Positions 42,764 to 51,943 of a stretch of DNA of 64,000 bases are shown in pieces. Position 1 is the first letter of the stretch, and every line of letters begins with the position of its first letter. Source of the DNA: Haladaptatus sp. DJG-WS-42 (GTDB lineage: Archaea > Halobacteriota > Halobacteria > Halobacteriales > Halococcaceae); contig NZ_CP147243.1 of assembly GCF_037198285.1 (NCBI RefSeq), forward strand, positions 992,001-1,056,000, given 5' to 3'. The position numbers and the translations under genes are program-made. The notes below the pieces were generated by a model. The model did no database searches. It saw only the letters and a list, made by a program, of their open reading frames with translations, and was not told the origin of the DNA.

Positions 42764-43692
42764 GATTGTCTGAAGTGGTCTGCGAGTTCGCGAACGCCCT
42801 CGCGGAGCGTCCATTCGGTCTGAAAGCCGGTATTCGCCAGCCGGTCGAAGTTGACGTGGTACGACGGGCCGGGGTGTTTGTCCTCTAAGTAAGTGATGTT
42901 GACCTCGCCCACCGCTTCGCTCACGACCTGTGCAATCTCCGAGATGCGGAAGTTCTGGTCGTTCGACCCGACGTTGTAGACGAACTCGGCCCAGTCGTCG
43001 GGGTTGAGCGCGGCGTGGGCGTAGGCGCGCGCGGCGTCTTTGACGTGGATGAACGGCCGCCAGTTGCTCCCGTCGCCGTAGACGGTGAGCGGGCGGCGCG
43101 TGAGCGCGCGGAAGACGAAGTGGTTGACGACGAGGTTGAATCGCACGCCGGGTGCGTAGCCGTAGTTCGTGCTCATCCGGAGGGCGGTCCCCTGCATGCT
43201 CGACTTGTCGATGGTTGCTTTCAACAACTCCTCTGCGGCCTGTTTCGACTCGGCGTAGGGGTTGAGCGGGTCGGTCGGCGTCTCCTCGGTGAGGTCCATG
43301 CTCGTCGCCCGGCCGTAGTTGTTACACGAGGAAGCGAACACGACGTTCGAAACGTCGAGTTTGCGCGCGGCCGTGAGGACGTTCTTCGTCCCTTCTAAGT
43401 TTACGTCGAAGGTCTCCTCGCGGCGGTCGTGAGTGCTGTCTGCACCCGTGATGGCGGCGAGGTGAATCACCGTCTGCACGTCGCGCATGGCGCTCTCGAC
43501 GTCGCCGTACTCGCGGACGTCGCCCCGGCGAAAGTCGATGGAGTCGTCTAAGTTTGCCCCCATGAGGTTGCGCGGCGAGCCAAGCGAGTAGTTGTCGAGA
43601 ATCACGATGTTCTCGACCTCGTCGTGTTGCTGGAGCAGGGGAACGAGGGCGCTCCCGATGTACCCACACCCGCCGGTGACGAGCACGTTCAT
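42760..43692 (-). CDS. NAD-dependent epimerase/dehydratase (extended SDR)
   Basis: The 310-residue protein has the NAD motif GGCGYIGSAL, VIHLAAITGAD, the strand FASSCNNYGR and the active site Y-A-E-S-K. FRALTRRPLTVYGDGSNWRPFIHV is the usual nucleotide-sugar segment. It is similar to UDP-glucose 4-epimerases and dTDP-glucose-dehydratase relatives. It starts just 3 bases after the stop of the SQD1-like gene and overlaps the following epimerase by four bases. Function is inferred only as nucleotide-sugar conversion. Confidence 0.85.
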   Translation of the reverse strand: MNVLVTGGCGYIGSALVPLLQQHDEVENIVILDNYSLGSPRNLMGANLDDSIDFRRGDVREYGDVESAMRDVQTVIHLAAITGADSTHDRREETFDVNLEGTKNVLTAARKLDVSNVVFASSCNNYGRATSMDLTEETPTDPLNPYAESKQAAEELLKATIDKSSMQGTALRMSTNYGYAPGVRFNLVVNHFVFRALTRRPLTVYGDGSNWRPFIHVKDAARAYAHAALNPDDWAEFVYNVGSNDQNFRISEIAQVVSEAVGEVNITYLEDKHPGPSYHVNFDRLANTGFQTEWTLREGVRELADHFRQS

Positions 43693-43695
43693 GAC

Positions 43696-44865
43696 TTAGT
43701 CCTCTAGGACGCTCGGGAGGAAACGGTCTTCGTAGGCGGTGATGGTGTCCTCATAGCGCGCGAGCGTAGTGAGGATGTCGCGGGTGCCGCTCTCGAAGTC
43801 CTGGGCCTGCTCGCCGATGAGCGCCATGTACTTCTCGTTTGCAATCTCCATCTTGTGCGTCTCGTCTTCGTCGCGTGGGTTCTCGAAGTGCTTGACAGCG
43901 GCGTCGTAGTCGAACTCTCCGGCGACGTCGGAGATGGTGTTTGCCATCTCGACGATGCTGATGGCGCGGGTGACCTGATTGTAGACGGTGAGGTCGTCCG
44001 GACGCTCTGCTGGGTCGGTGAGTGCGAGCTGTGCGAGGCCCTCGACGGCGTCTTCTAAGCTGATGAACGGCTTTCGCTGTTCGCCCTTGCCGTACACCGT
44101 GAGCGGGTAGCCCGCGACGGCCTGTGCGGCGAAGCGGTGGGAGACGACGCCGAAGTAGTAGTCGAAGTCAAAGCGCGTCTTCAGGCGGTTGTCCTCGCGG
44201 GTTTCTTCTGTTTCCGTGCCGTAGGTGATGGCCGTGCGCACGTCGGAGATCGGGATGCCGAACTGCTTGTTTGCGAGTCGGAGGTTCGCCGCGTCGTGGC
44301 TTTTCGTGAGGTGATACCAGCTGCCGGCCATGGCGGGGAACGGCACCTCGTCGCGCTCGCCTTGGTTTTCCATCGTCGCACCGCCTTCGGGAATCGGGAA
44401 GGTTGGCGCGCCGTAGACGCCCGTCGTCGTGGTCTCGATGAAGTGGGTGTCCGTGAGGTCGTGTTCCTCTAAGCCCCAGATGAGATTCCGCGTGGCCTGC
44501 ATGTTGTTGTGCTGGGTGTAGTTCGCGCGCTCGCCGTTGATTTGCGAGTAGGGCGCGGAGGGCTGTGCCGCGGTGTGGACGATGGCGCTCGGCTCGTGGA
44601 CCGTCAGGAGTTCATCGACGAACGACTTCTCGGTGAGGTCGCCTTCGATGAAGGAGAGGTTGGAAAGCCCCAGCGTCTCCTTTGCGGCCGCGAGGCGTTG
44701 GTCGATGCTCATGATGGGGACCGCGCTCGTCGCGCCGACCTCTTCGACCCAGCCACGTCGGGCGAAGTTGTCAACGAGAATCACGCGGTCGTCGGTCCGG
44801 TCTGCGATGCGGAGGGCGGTTGGCCAGCCAATATAGCCGTCGCCGCCAGTGACGAGAATGGGCAT
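43696..44865 (-). CDS. UDP-sulfoquinovose-synthase-like SDR (SQD1/Agl3-like)
   Basis: The 389-residue protein has GGDGYIGWPTALR at 7-19, DNFARRGWVEEVG, HTAAQPSAPYSQI, ETTTTGVYGAP and the YxxxK active site in SWYHLTKSHDAAN. These blocks match SQD1 and Sulfolobus Agl3, which make UDP-sulfoquinovose from UDP-glucose and sulfite. If active, it would supply a sulfonated sugar for N-glycans or lipids. It is the first gene of the three-SDR operon and has a palindrome at its promoter. Confidence 0.85.
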   Translation of the reverse strand: MPILVTGGDGYIGWPTALRIADRTDDRVILVDNFARRGWVEEVGATSAVPIMSIDQRLAAAKETLGLSNLSFIEGDLTEKSFVDELLTVHEPSAIVHTAAQPSAPYSQINGERANYTQHNNMQATRNLIWGLEEHDLTDTHFIETTTTGVYGAPTFPIPEGGATMENQGERDEVPFPAMAGSWYHLTKSHDAANLRLANKQFGIPISDVRTAITYGTETEETREDNRLKTRFDFDYYFGVVSHRFAAQAVAGYPLTVYGKGEQRKPFISLEDAVEGLAQLALTDPAERPDDLTVYNQVTRAISIVEMANTISDVAGEFDYDAAVKHFENPRDEDETHKMEIANEKYMALIGEQAQDFESGTRDILTTLARYEDTITAYEDRFLPSVLED

Positions 44866-44867
44866 TA

Positions 44868-44888
44868 GTTACTCTAGTTCTGAGTAAC
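44868..44888 (-). promoter_or_regulatory. Operator-like palindrome before the SQD1-like gene
   Basis: GTTACTC-TAGTTCT-GAGTAAC is a perfect 7-base inverted repeat with a 7-base spacer, three bases upstream of the start at 44865. An AT-rich promoter element (TATTTATTGAAA, minus strand) lies about 25 bases before it. A bound regulator would cover the transcription start. Confidence 0.5.
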
Positions 44889-45016
44889 AGAGTTTTTCAA
44901 TAAATACTTTCTCGTTGTCGGCAGAACGGTTTGGTAACACGACCCGTAATGGTGCTGGTTTGTCTGACAATCGTAAGATTAGAAACAATTATGCTACTTG
45001 CAAGAGGGTATCAGCC

Positions 45017-45706
45017 ATGAGCCCCGGTGCGCTGGAGGAGGCGGACGTACTGGAGTTTGGGCGGGCCCTGTCCCAGCTAAAACAAGCTGGAAGCATGGTT
45101 CTCGTAACTGGCAGCGTGCCCAAAGCTGCGTTTAGCGCCGTCTCACGCCAGATGCTCGGGGAATCCACGCTCCCGCGACGACGGCTGTTCGTCCTCACAG
45201 ACACCACCGCAGATGCCGTCCGCGAGCGCGTGCCGCGAACCGCAGACCCACGCCAGACGCGCATCATCGAACAGCTCTCGATGACGCGAAGCGTCACCAC
45301 CGCGACGGCGGGAAGCGACCCGACCGTCGAGTATGTCTCCAGCGACGAGTTGCCAGCGCTCATCGAGACCGCGTTCGACGCCATCGGCGCGCTCGAAGTG
45401 GGCGCAGCACCCGCAGAGTTGCGCGTGTGTGTCGATTCGCTCACGCCGCTCATCGAGCGCTATGGCAAGCAGCGAACCTTCACGGCGTTACACGCGCTGT
45501 GTTGGCGCGTTCGCCACGCGCGCGGGCTGGGCCACGCCCACTTACAGACAGATGCGACGGACGTCGTCGCGCTCTTTGCTGAGCTGTTTGACGCTCATGT
45601 CGAGCTTCGGGAACGAGCGGGCACGTTCCAACAGCGATGGCATCTTCGCGACGATGATGTGACAACGGCGTGGTTGACATTCGAGGCGGTGGGTGACATA
45701 CAATGA
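45017..45706 (+). CDS. RecA-like protein of unknown function (DUF7504-like)
   Basis: I start at ATG 45017 (MSPGALEEADVLEFGRALS); sequence upstream is not protein-like. The 229-residue protein has GSMVLVTGSVPKAAFSAVSRQML near 24-46, positioned like the P-loop of RecA/KaiC-type ATPases but without GKT/S. RLFVLTDTTADAV and ELRVCVDSLTPLI fit the later core strands, the second like a degenerate Walker B. From memory it resembles haloarchaeal DUF7504. It is followed by the CHAT-domain gene after 73 bases, suggesting one functional unit. Confidence 0.65.
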   Translation: MSPGALEEADVLEFGRALSQLKQAGSMVLVTGSVPKAAFSAVSRQMLGESTLPRRRLFVLTDTTADAVRERVPRTADPRQTRIIEQLSMTRSVTTATAGSDPTVEYVSSDELPALIETAFDAIGALEVGAAPAELRVCVDSLTPLIERYGKQRTFTALHALCWRVRHARGLGHAHLQTDATDVVALFAELFDAHVELRERAGTFQQRWHLRDDDVTTAWLTFEAVGDIQ

Positions 45707-45779
45707 CCAAACACAGAATTTCTAAACTAGTAGATACATTTTTATCTTCATACAACAGTAAGGTAGCAACGACTGTCAG

Positions 45780-47894
45780 GTGTGGGAGAGCCGGGCAATC
45801 ACCGAGGTGAGCGCACACGTGTACATTACGTATCGAGAATTAGACGGCGGAACCGGGCTAGAGATTACGGATACCATCGAACGGCGGCGGTATTCACTGC
45901 TCTCTGAGACGCCCGTCACACCGACAGGTATCGACACTGACAAATTCGCCTTTCCGATCGACGGCGCAGTTGCGATCGTCACCGAACGGCTGACGCTCCC
46001 AACCGTTGTGCCGGTGTACGTCCGCAACGCAGCGGGCGAGATGATCGCGGAGGCAGAACACTTTGCAGACGCGGACCTCCCGGCAGGCGAGTACAGCCTC
46101 GAGCTGTGCGCGCCGATGAAAATTTATCTGCGCGCCCGCGGGCCGCTCACCCTCGCAGGCGACGCACAGCAGCTTCACGTCGAGTTCGACGAACCGACCG
46201 AAGTGCTCGTCGGTGCGCGCTCACACCACAAGCACCCGGCCGGAACCGTCACGACGACCGAAGACCCGCGCGATTTGATGGCGGCCGTCTCGACGTTTGG
46301 CTCTGCGCTCAAGACGACGTCGCCGGAGCGCTCGTACCCGACGCTCAGAGGCCACCCACCGCTGGTTGAGCTCGGCGATGAACTCGATATTCCCGAGAAT
46401 CTGGTGCGCCCCGACACGGGCATCACCATCGAGGTGCCCCCAGAGACGGGGTACATCTTCTGTGCCGCGCCACTCGTCTACTACCTCGGCGCAGACCTCG
46501 TCCCCGGCTTCGACGCGCGGCTCGTCACCGACGAGGGCTTCACCTTCCCGCTTGGCGACACGCCCAGAGAGTTCGAAAACACGGTCGAAGCCGTGCTCAA
46601 GCACGTGTTCTTCTTAGACTGCATCACGCGCACGGAGGGGTTGTATAAGCTGAATCTCCACGAGCGCCACGAGATTGCAGACCGCGTCGCGCTCGACTTC
46701 GCTTTACTTTACGACCAGTCGCTCGCCGCGCAGCTCGAAGCGTACCTCGCTGTGCCCTTCGAGACCGTCGAACCGCTCTTGCCCGAGTGGAAGCTCACCT
46801 CGCACGTCTCGCTGTCGCCAACGAGCATCGAGACGCTGCCGTTCCTCGTCGATGACCTCGCGGTTGTGCGAACCCCACAGGCAGAACAGGTTGCGCACGC
46901 GGACGCACAGATGGCGCTCGTAGACGAGTTCCTCCGCGACGGCAGCTTCATGCGCAGCGCCTCTGCGGCGTCTGCAGCACCCGCGTCGTACGTAAAGCCA
47001 CAGGCGGTCACGTCGCTCGAACAGGCGTGGGTCGGCGACGGTGCGCCACTCGGCGCGAGCAAGACAACGACGCAAGCGTTCCACAACCATCTCGCGCGCG
47101 AGCTGTCCGACGGCGACATCGACATCACCGTCGTCTGCAACGACCCGCAGATGGACGAAGAGCGCGACATCGTAGACCGCGTCTATGGCTCGCGCTCTGA
47201 CCTGCTGTTCGACGTGACCATCAAACACGACCTCACGACCGCAGAACTCGCGGCCGTGCTCACGAGTCAGACCGAGTTCCTCCACTACATTGGCCACATC
47301 GACGCGGAAGGCTTCGAGTGCGTCGACGGGAAACTCGACGTGTCCACGCTCGATGACGTTGGCATAGACGCCTTCTTCCTCAACGCCTGTTCCTCCTACG
47401 ACCAAGGAATGGCGCTCATCGAGAAGGGTTCGATTGGCGGTATCGTCACGCTCTCTGATGTCATCAACAGCGGGGCGGTTCGCATCGGAAGTACGGTTGC
47501 ACGCCTGCTCAACGGTGGGTTCCCGCTTTCCTCCGCGCTCGAAGTGGCGAAAGGCGAGAGCATCGTTGGCGGCCAGTACGCCGTGATTGGCGACGGCGGG
47601 CTCGCGGTTGCACAGGCAGACAGCGGAACACCGCTGGTCTGGGAGCTAACCGCGCTCGAAGACGACCAGTACGAAGTTGAAATGAAAACCTACCCGACCT
47701 GTGAACGCGGGATGGGGAGCCTCATCGTGCCGTACTTTGAGAGTAACAACGAGTACTTCCTGAACTCTGGGACGCTTGAGCCGTTCACCGTTTCTGCAGG
47801 TGAACTCCTGCGGCTATTCATTATGGAGGATTTCCCGGTGAGAATGGACGGACAACTTCGGTGGTCGAGCGAGATCACGCACAGCGAACTGTAA
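45780..47894 (+). CDS. Large protein with a C-terminal CHAT (caspase-like) protease domain
   Basis: The 704-residue protein starts at GTG 45780, about 35 bases after the TATA-like TTTTTATC. Residues about 420-630 carry CHAT features: FLHYIGHIDAEGF with H502 and H506, then DAFFLNACSSYDQGMALIEKG with C537, and GSIGGIVTLSDV, as in CHAT/separase-like peptidases that use a His-Cys dyad. The first 400 residues are unrecognised, with beta-rich segments; a C-terminal beta-rich region follows the CHAT domain. The gene follows a RecA-like gene and faces a small membrane peptide gene. Confidence 0.75.
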   Translation: MWESRAITEVSAHVYITYRELDGGTGLEITDTIERRRYSLLSETPVTPTGIDTDKFAFPIDGAVAIVTERLTLPTVVPVYVRNAAGEMIAEAEHFADADLPAGEYSLELCAPMKIYLRARGPLTLAGDAQQLHVEFDEPTEVLVGARSHHKHPAGTVTTTEDPRDLMAAVSTFGSALKTTSPERSYPTLRGHPPLVELGDELDIPENLVRPDTGITIEVPPETGYIFCAAPLVYYLGADLVPGFDARLVTDEGFTFPLGDTPREFENTVEAVLKHVFFLDCITRTEGLYKLNLHERHEIADRVALDFALLYDQSLAAQLEAYLAVPFETVEPLLPEWKLTSHVSLSPTSIETLPFLVDDLAVVRTPQAEQVAHADAQMALVDEFLRDGSFMRSASAASAAPASYVKPQAVTSLEQAWVGDGAPLGASKTTTQAFHNHLARELSDGDIDITVVCNDPQMDEERDIVDRVYGSRSDLLFDVTIKHDLTTAELAAVLTSQTEFLHYIGHIDAEGFECVDGKLDVSTLDDVGIDAFFLNACSSYDQGMALIEKGSIGGIVTLSDVINSGAVRIGSTVARLLNGGFPLSSALEVAKGESIVGGQYAVIGDGGLAVAQADSGTPLVWELTALEDDQYEVEMKTYPTCERGMGSLIVPYFESNNEYFLNSGTLEPFTVSAGELLRLFIMEDFPVRMDGQLRWSSEITHSEL

Positions 47895-47903
47895 CTTTGT
47901 TTT

Positions 47904-48038
47904 TACGGGCCGCCAACGGTGCCTGCCACGCCGGCTGCTGCATTCCCGACGGAGCTGAGCAGGAGCATCAGCATGAACAGCGCGCCGGTCATCTGGGGGT
48001 TCTCTGCGAGGTATGCTTTGAGTGAGCTTTCGGACATT
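47904..48038 (-). CDS. 44-residue membrane peptide (DUF7503-like)
   Basis: The minus-strand frame from ATG 48038 to TAA 47904 encodes MSESSLKAYLAENPQMTGAL then a hydrophobic helix FMLMLLLSSVGNAAAG and ends VAGTVGGP. One membrane span near residues 17-36 is predicted. From memory it resembles a haloarchaeal family called DUF7503, which often adjoins the RecA-like DUF7504 genes. It is convergent with the CHAT gene, nine bases apart. Upstream lies a very AT-rich stretch (about 48062-48105) suitable as a strong promoter. Confidence 0.7.
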
Positions 48039-48247
48039 ACAACCTCTCAGATGAGGGGCGAGAATATATAATTATTCTAATATATCTGCTATAAAATTAA
48101 TGTAACAAAACATTTGTGATAAATGGTGTTGCTAGCGCTAGCAGATGACACAAGAAAATAGTTCGGTAACCGAGAACAAAATTCTTTTCCCCGCGTAGAC
48201 ACGACGTGAGCGTAGAAATTCGGCACCTCGCCTGCGCTCACACACTC

Positions 48248-48889
48248 ATGAATTCGGACACGACTCGGCACGAAAACTCCCCAACTCCACGGCTTCGAGC
48301 CGCAGTTTCAGAATCGAAACTGGGGCAGTTCGTCGCGGTGGGTCGCACGGCGGCAGGTGAGTCAGTCACCGCGCAGGGAGTGGACACCCTCGAACACGCA
48401 ACACACCAGTCGCGCGTCGTGTCCACTGGCAGGCGCGCCACAGCCCGCGTTGGCGAGCTGACGCGGCGGTCGTCTCTCTTTCGCTGGCTCACCGCCGAGC
48501 CAGAACCAGAAATCATCGTCATCGACCTGCGCGAAACGTGGACAGTCGGCCCTTTCATCGCCCTTCTCGACCGATTCGTTGCCGCCGCCGAACCCCACAT
48601 CGCGTCGCTCGGCATCGGCACTGCCGCGAGACGCCTCACAAACGCCCTCTCGCGTGCGCCAGTTCGCATCGCTGGCCTTCTGAGCGTGTTCTTGTTCTCA
48701 GGGCTGGTCGCGGCAGCGCTACTCACAGGGACGCTCACACGGCCCGCCATGGGCGCGTACGCCATCGTCCTCGGACTTGCCCTCGCCGCGACGCGCGTGG
48801 GGCTGTCGTGGCGTGAGCTCGGCGAGACGAAATTCGGAAACGCAGTTGCGGCGGCGTTCGAGCCGCCCGAATACGACGACCGACGCTGA
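48248..48889 (+). CDS. Two-helix membrane protein, function unknown
   Basis: I start at ATG 48248 (MNSDTTRHENSP); a GTG at 48206 in the same frame is an alternative. The 213-residue protein has a long N-terminal cytoplasmic part with IIVIDLRETWTVGPFIALLDRF near 85-106. Two helices follow near 138-155 and 160-177 (IAGLLSVFLFSGLVAAALL and AYAIVLGLALAATRVGL). I do not recognise the family. Its stop abuts the glmS stop. Confidence 0.6.
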   Translation: MNSDTTRHENSPTPRLRAAVSESKLGQFVAVGRTAAGESVTAQGVDTLEHATHQSRVVSTGRRATARVGELTRRSSLFRWLTAEPEPEIIVIDLRETWTVGPFIALLDRFVAAAEPHIASLGIGTAARRLTNALSRAPVRIAGLLSVFLFSGLVAAALLTGTLTRPAMGAYAIVLGLALAATRVGLSWRELGETKFGNAVAAAFEPPEYDDRR

Positions 48890-50689
48890 CTACTCGACGG
48901 TCACACTCTTTGCGAGGTTGCGCGGCTTGTCAATCGACCGCCCGAGCTGTGCGGCCGTGTAGTAGGCGAGCAACTGGAGCGGGACGTTTCCGAGAATCGG
49001 CGCGGTGCGCGGGTGACTCTCGGGGATGCGAATGACGTGGTCTGCGTAGCGTTCGACGTCGGACTGGCCGTCGGTGACGGCGATGACCGGCGCGTCGCGC
49101 GCCTCGACTTCTTTGACGTTGCCAATGGTTTTGCGCGCAATCTCGTCGTCGCCCGTGACGATGGCGATGACCGGCGTCTTATCGGAGACGAGCGCGAGCG
49201 GGCCGTGTTTGAGTTCGCCCGCCGCGAAGCCCTCTGCATGCTTGTACGTGATCTCCTTCATCTTGAGCGCGCCTTCGAGCGCGACGGGGAAGTTGAGCCC
49301 CCGCCCGATGAAGAAGTACGCATCCGCGTCTAAGTACTCCTCTGCAATTGCTTCGGTGAGCGGCGCTTCGTCGAGAATCGCCTGCACCGCGCTTGGGAGG
49401 TCACGGAACGCCTCAATGATGTCGCGCTTGGTCGAGGACGTGACTGGCGCGGTGGCCATGACGAGCAGTGTCATCGCCGCGAGTTGCGAGGCGAACGTCT
49501 TCGAAGCGGCGACCCCGATTTCGGGACCGGCGCGGATGTAGAAGACGTGGTCACACTCCCGAGAGACCGTGCTCCCGATGACGTTGGTGACGCCGAGCGT
49601 CGTCGCCCCGCGGCGCTTTGCCTCGCGTAGCGCAGAGAGCGTGTCTGCGGTCTCACCGGACTGGGTGACGCCGATGACGAGGTCGTCGCCCGTAGGCGGT
49701 GGCGACGTGGTAAACTCGCTCGCAAGGAACGCCTGGGCGGGAATCCCGGCTTCGCGGAACAGCTCTGCCCCGTACATCGCGGCGTGGTACGAGGTTCCAC
49801 AGGCGACGAACTGGACGCCCGTTGGCTGTAACGCACCGAGTTCTTCGATGGTGATCGAGCCGGTGAGTTCGTTCATCCGGCCTCGGAGACACTGGCGCAG
49901 CGCGCGGGGCTGTTCGTGAATCTCCTTTATCATGAAGTGGTCGTAGCCACTCTTGCCCGTCTCCTCTGCGTTCCACTCGATTGTGTGAATCTCTTTGTCG
50001 TGGCGCGTTCCCGAGTGGTCGGTGACGTACCATTCGCGCTCGTTGATGATGGCGATTTCACCGTCTTCTACGTACACCACTTGGTCCGTGTAATCACGGA
50101 ACGCGGGCACGTCGCTGCCGAGATACGTGGCATCCTCTGCGATGCCGAGGACGAGCGGCGAGTCTTGGCGCGCCGCGTAGATGGTGTCGTGACCCGCGAA
50201 CACGGCGAGAATCGCGTAGCTCCCCTCGATGGTCTTGATAGCGTCGTAGAACGCCTCTTTCTGGGTCATGCCCGCGTCGAGGTTTCGCTCGATGAGGTGA
50301 GACACCACTTCGGTGTCGGTGTCGCTTTGGAACTCGTGGCCCTGGTCGGTGAGTTCGTCGCGCAACAATTGGTAGTTCTCGATGATGCCGTTGTGAATCA
50401 CCGCCACATCGCCCGTGCAGTCTTGGTGCGGGTGAGAATTGCGGTCGTTTGGCGGGCCGTGTGTTGACCACCGAGTGTGACCAATACCGAGCCGTCCGCC
50501 TAGCTCTGCGCCCTTCACTGCCTGTTCTAAGTTGACGAGTTCGCCCTGGCGCTTGACGACGGAGATGTCGTCGTCTACGAGCGCGACGCCCGCAGAGTCG
50601 TAGCCGCGGTATTCGAGCTTCGACAGCCCGTTCATCAGTACATCTAACGTTTCCCCCTCTCGGCCAACGCAGCCAATAATTCCACACAT
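48890..50689 (-). CDS. glmS: Glutamine-fructose-6-phosphate aminotransferase (isomerizing)
   Basis: I start at ATG 50689 (MCGIIGCVGREGE), giving 599 residues. Cys2 is the glutaminase nucleophile. The N-terminal glutaminase domain has GIGHTRWSTHGPPNDRNSHP. Two SIS domains follow, with CGTSYHAAMYG, VTQSGETADTL and GRGLNFPVALEGALKMKEI; the C-terminus NLAKSVTVE is typical. It makes glucosamine-6-phosphate from fructose-6-phosphate and glutamine, the entry to UDP-GlcNAc. Its start overlaps the stop of the GlmU-like gene by one base (TAATG), so the two are coupled. Confidence 0.95.
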   Translation of the reverse strand: MCGIIGCVGREGETLDVLMNGLSKLEYRGYDSAGVALVDDDISVVKRQGELVNLEQAVKGAELGGRLGIGHTRWSTHGPPNDRNSHPHQDCTGDVAVIHNGIIENYQLLRDELTDQGHEFQSDTDTEVVSHLIERNLDAGMTQKEAFYDAIKTIEGSYAILAVFAGHDTIYAARQDSPLVLGIAEDATYLGSDVPAFRDYTDQVVYVEDGEIAIINEREWYVTDHSGTRHDKEIHTIEWNAEETGKSGYDHFMIKEIHEQPRALRQCLRGRMNELTGSITIEELGALQPTGVQFVACGTSYHAAMYGAELFREAGIPAQAFLASEFTTSPPPTGDDLVIGVTQSGETADTLSALREAKRRGATTLGVTNVIGSTVSRECDHVFYIRAGPEIGVAASKTFASQLAAMTLLVMATAPVTSSTKRDIIEAFRDLPSAVQAILDEAPLTEAIAEEYLDADAYFFIGRGLNFPVALEGALKMKEITYKHAEGFAAGELKHGPLALVSDKTPVIAIVTGDDEIARKTIGNVKEVEARDAPVIAVTDGQSDVERYADHVIRIPESHPRTAPILGNVPLQLLAYYTAAQLGRSIDKPRNLAKSVTVE

Positions 50690-51888
50690 TATCTCATCAC
50701 CTCTGCCCCTTCCACGATGTAGCCCGAAATCTGGACCCCCGTGTGGAGGTGGGCTCCCGAACCCACAAGCGTGCCCGGTGCGACGCTGATAGCCCCCTCT
50801 GCGCGGACGCGGTCTGCAAACACCGCGCCGAGTTCCTGGTCTTGATACACGTGGGCGTTGATGCGCACGTCCGCCGGGCCACCGGGCACGATGGTGCTCG
50901 CGCCGAGGTGGACGTCTTGGCCCGTCACGCAGTCGATGAGGACGCTCCCGGGCCCAACCCGGGTGTCTGCGTCGATGACCGACTGTTCGACGGTCGCGTT
51001 CGCACCAATCGTGACGTTGCGCCCGAGTGCGACGTTCGGGCCGATGACCGACCCGGGGCCGACGACGCAATCAGGACCGATGACGACGGGGCCGAGCAGC
51101 GTCGCATCCTCGTGGACGAGCGCGCTGTCTGCGACCCACACCTCACCGTCTTCGCTTGGCTCCTCAACGCGCCCACGCGCGAGCAGCTCGCGGTTCATGT
51201 GAAGGATGTCCCACGGGTAGGTTGCGTCCACCCACATACCCTCAGTGCGTACGCCACGAACCACGGTGCCCTCGTCGATGAGGCGCGAGATGGTCGTGGT
51301 AAGTGCGAGTTCGCCGTCTTCCCGAGGTGTCTGGTCGATGGCGTCGAAAATCGACGCGTCGAAGGCGTACACCCCGGCGTTGATGAGCCGTGAGATAGCC
51401 ACATCGGGCTTCTCGACGAGCTGTTGGATGCGACCGCCGTCTAAGACGACCGTCCCGTAGCGGTTCGGGTGGTCGCGTTCGAGGACGGCGAGCGCGGGCG
51501 TGCCGTACTGCTCGTAGGCATCCATCACGTCTTTGACGATGCCGGGTTCGAGCGCGCGGTCGCCGTTTACGACGATCATCGACTCCGTAACGGCCTCTTG
51601 TGCTTGCAACAGCGCGTGGCCGCTGCCGAGTTGTTTCTCTTGGACGTGATATGAAAGTGGTACGTTCCGGTAGGAGTGGCCGAAGTACTCCTGGACGCGG
51701 TCGCGTTTGTACCCGACGACCACGTGAATCTGTTCTATGCCTGCGTCGATGAGCGCATCAAAGACGTAGGCCATTACCGGACGGTTCGCCGCCGGAAGCA
51801 TCGGCTTCGGGCGGTTGCGCGTCAACGGATGTAAGCGAGTCCCCTCCCCTGCCGCCAGCACGACGGCTGTTCTAACACCCATGTACAT
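50689..51888 (-). CDS. glmU: Bifunctional sugar-1-phosphate nucleotidylyltransferase/acetyltransferase (GlmU-like)
   Basis: The 399-residue protein has an N-terminal nucleotidylyltransferase domain with VVLAAGEGTRLHPLTRNRPKPM near 9-30 and a C-terminal left-handed beta helix of hexapeptide repeats (about 255-370). Such archaeal enzymes make UDP-GlcNAc from GlcN-1-P. The start may be ATG 51888 or ATG 51882, two codons later. It is transcribed ahead of glmS; no phosphoglucosamine mutase gene is in the window. It feeds the 4,6-dehydratase in region 1. Confidence 0.88.
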   Translation of the reverse strand: MYMGVRTAVVLAAGEGTRLHPLTRNRPKPMLPAANRPVMAYVFDALIDAGIEQIHVVVGYKRDRVQEYFGHSYRNVPLSYHVQEKQLGSGHALLQAQEAVTESMIVVNGDRALEPGIVKDVMDAYEQYGTPALAVLERDHPNRYGTVVLDGGRIQQLVEKPDVAISRLINAGVYAFDASIFDAIDQTPREDGELALTTTISRLIDEGTVVRGVRTEGMWVDATYPWDILHMNRELLARGRVEEPSEDGEVWVADSALVHEDATLLGPVVIGPDCVVGPGSVIGPNVALGRNVTIGANATVEQSVIDADTRVGPGSVLIDCVTGQDVHLGASTIVPGGPADVRINAHVYQDQELGAVFADRVRAEGAISVAPGTLVGSGAHLHTGVQISGYIVEGAEVMR

Positions 51889-51943
51889 TACATTGACATC
51901 AGAGAGTAAGAACGTTCTGTCCTAAGAACAATATTGCGACAGG

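Noticed and set aside
50690-51070. An N-terminal extension of the glmS gene of 127 residues rich in arginine.
   Set aside because: GlmS must begin with Met-Cys; Cys2 is the nucleophile, so the start is 50689. The extension is a shadow of the GlmU-like gene.
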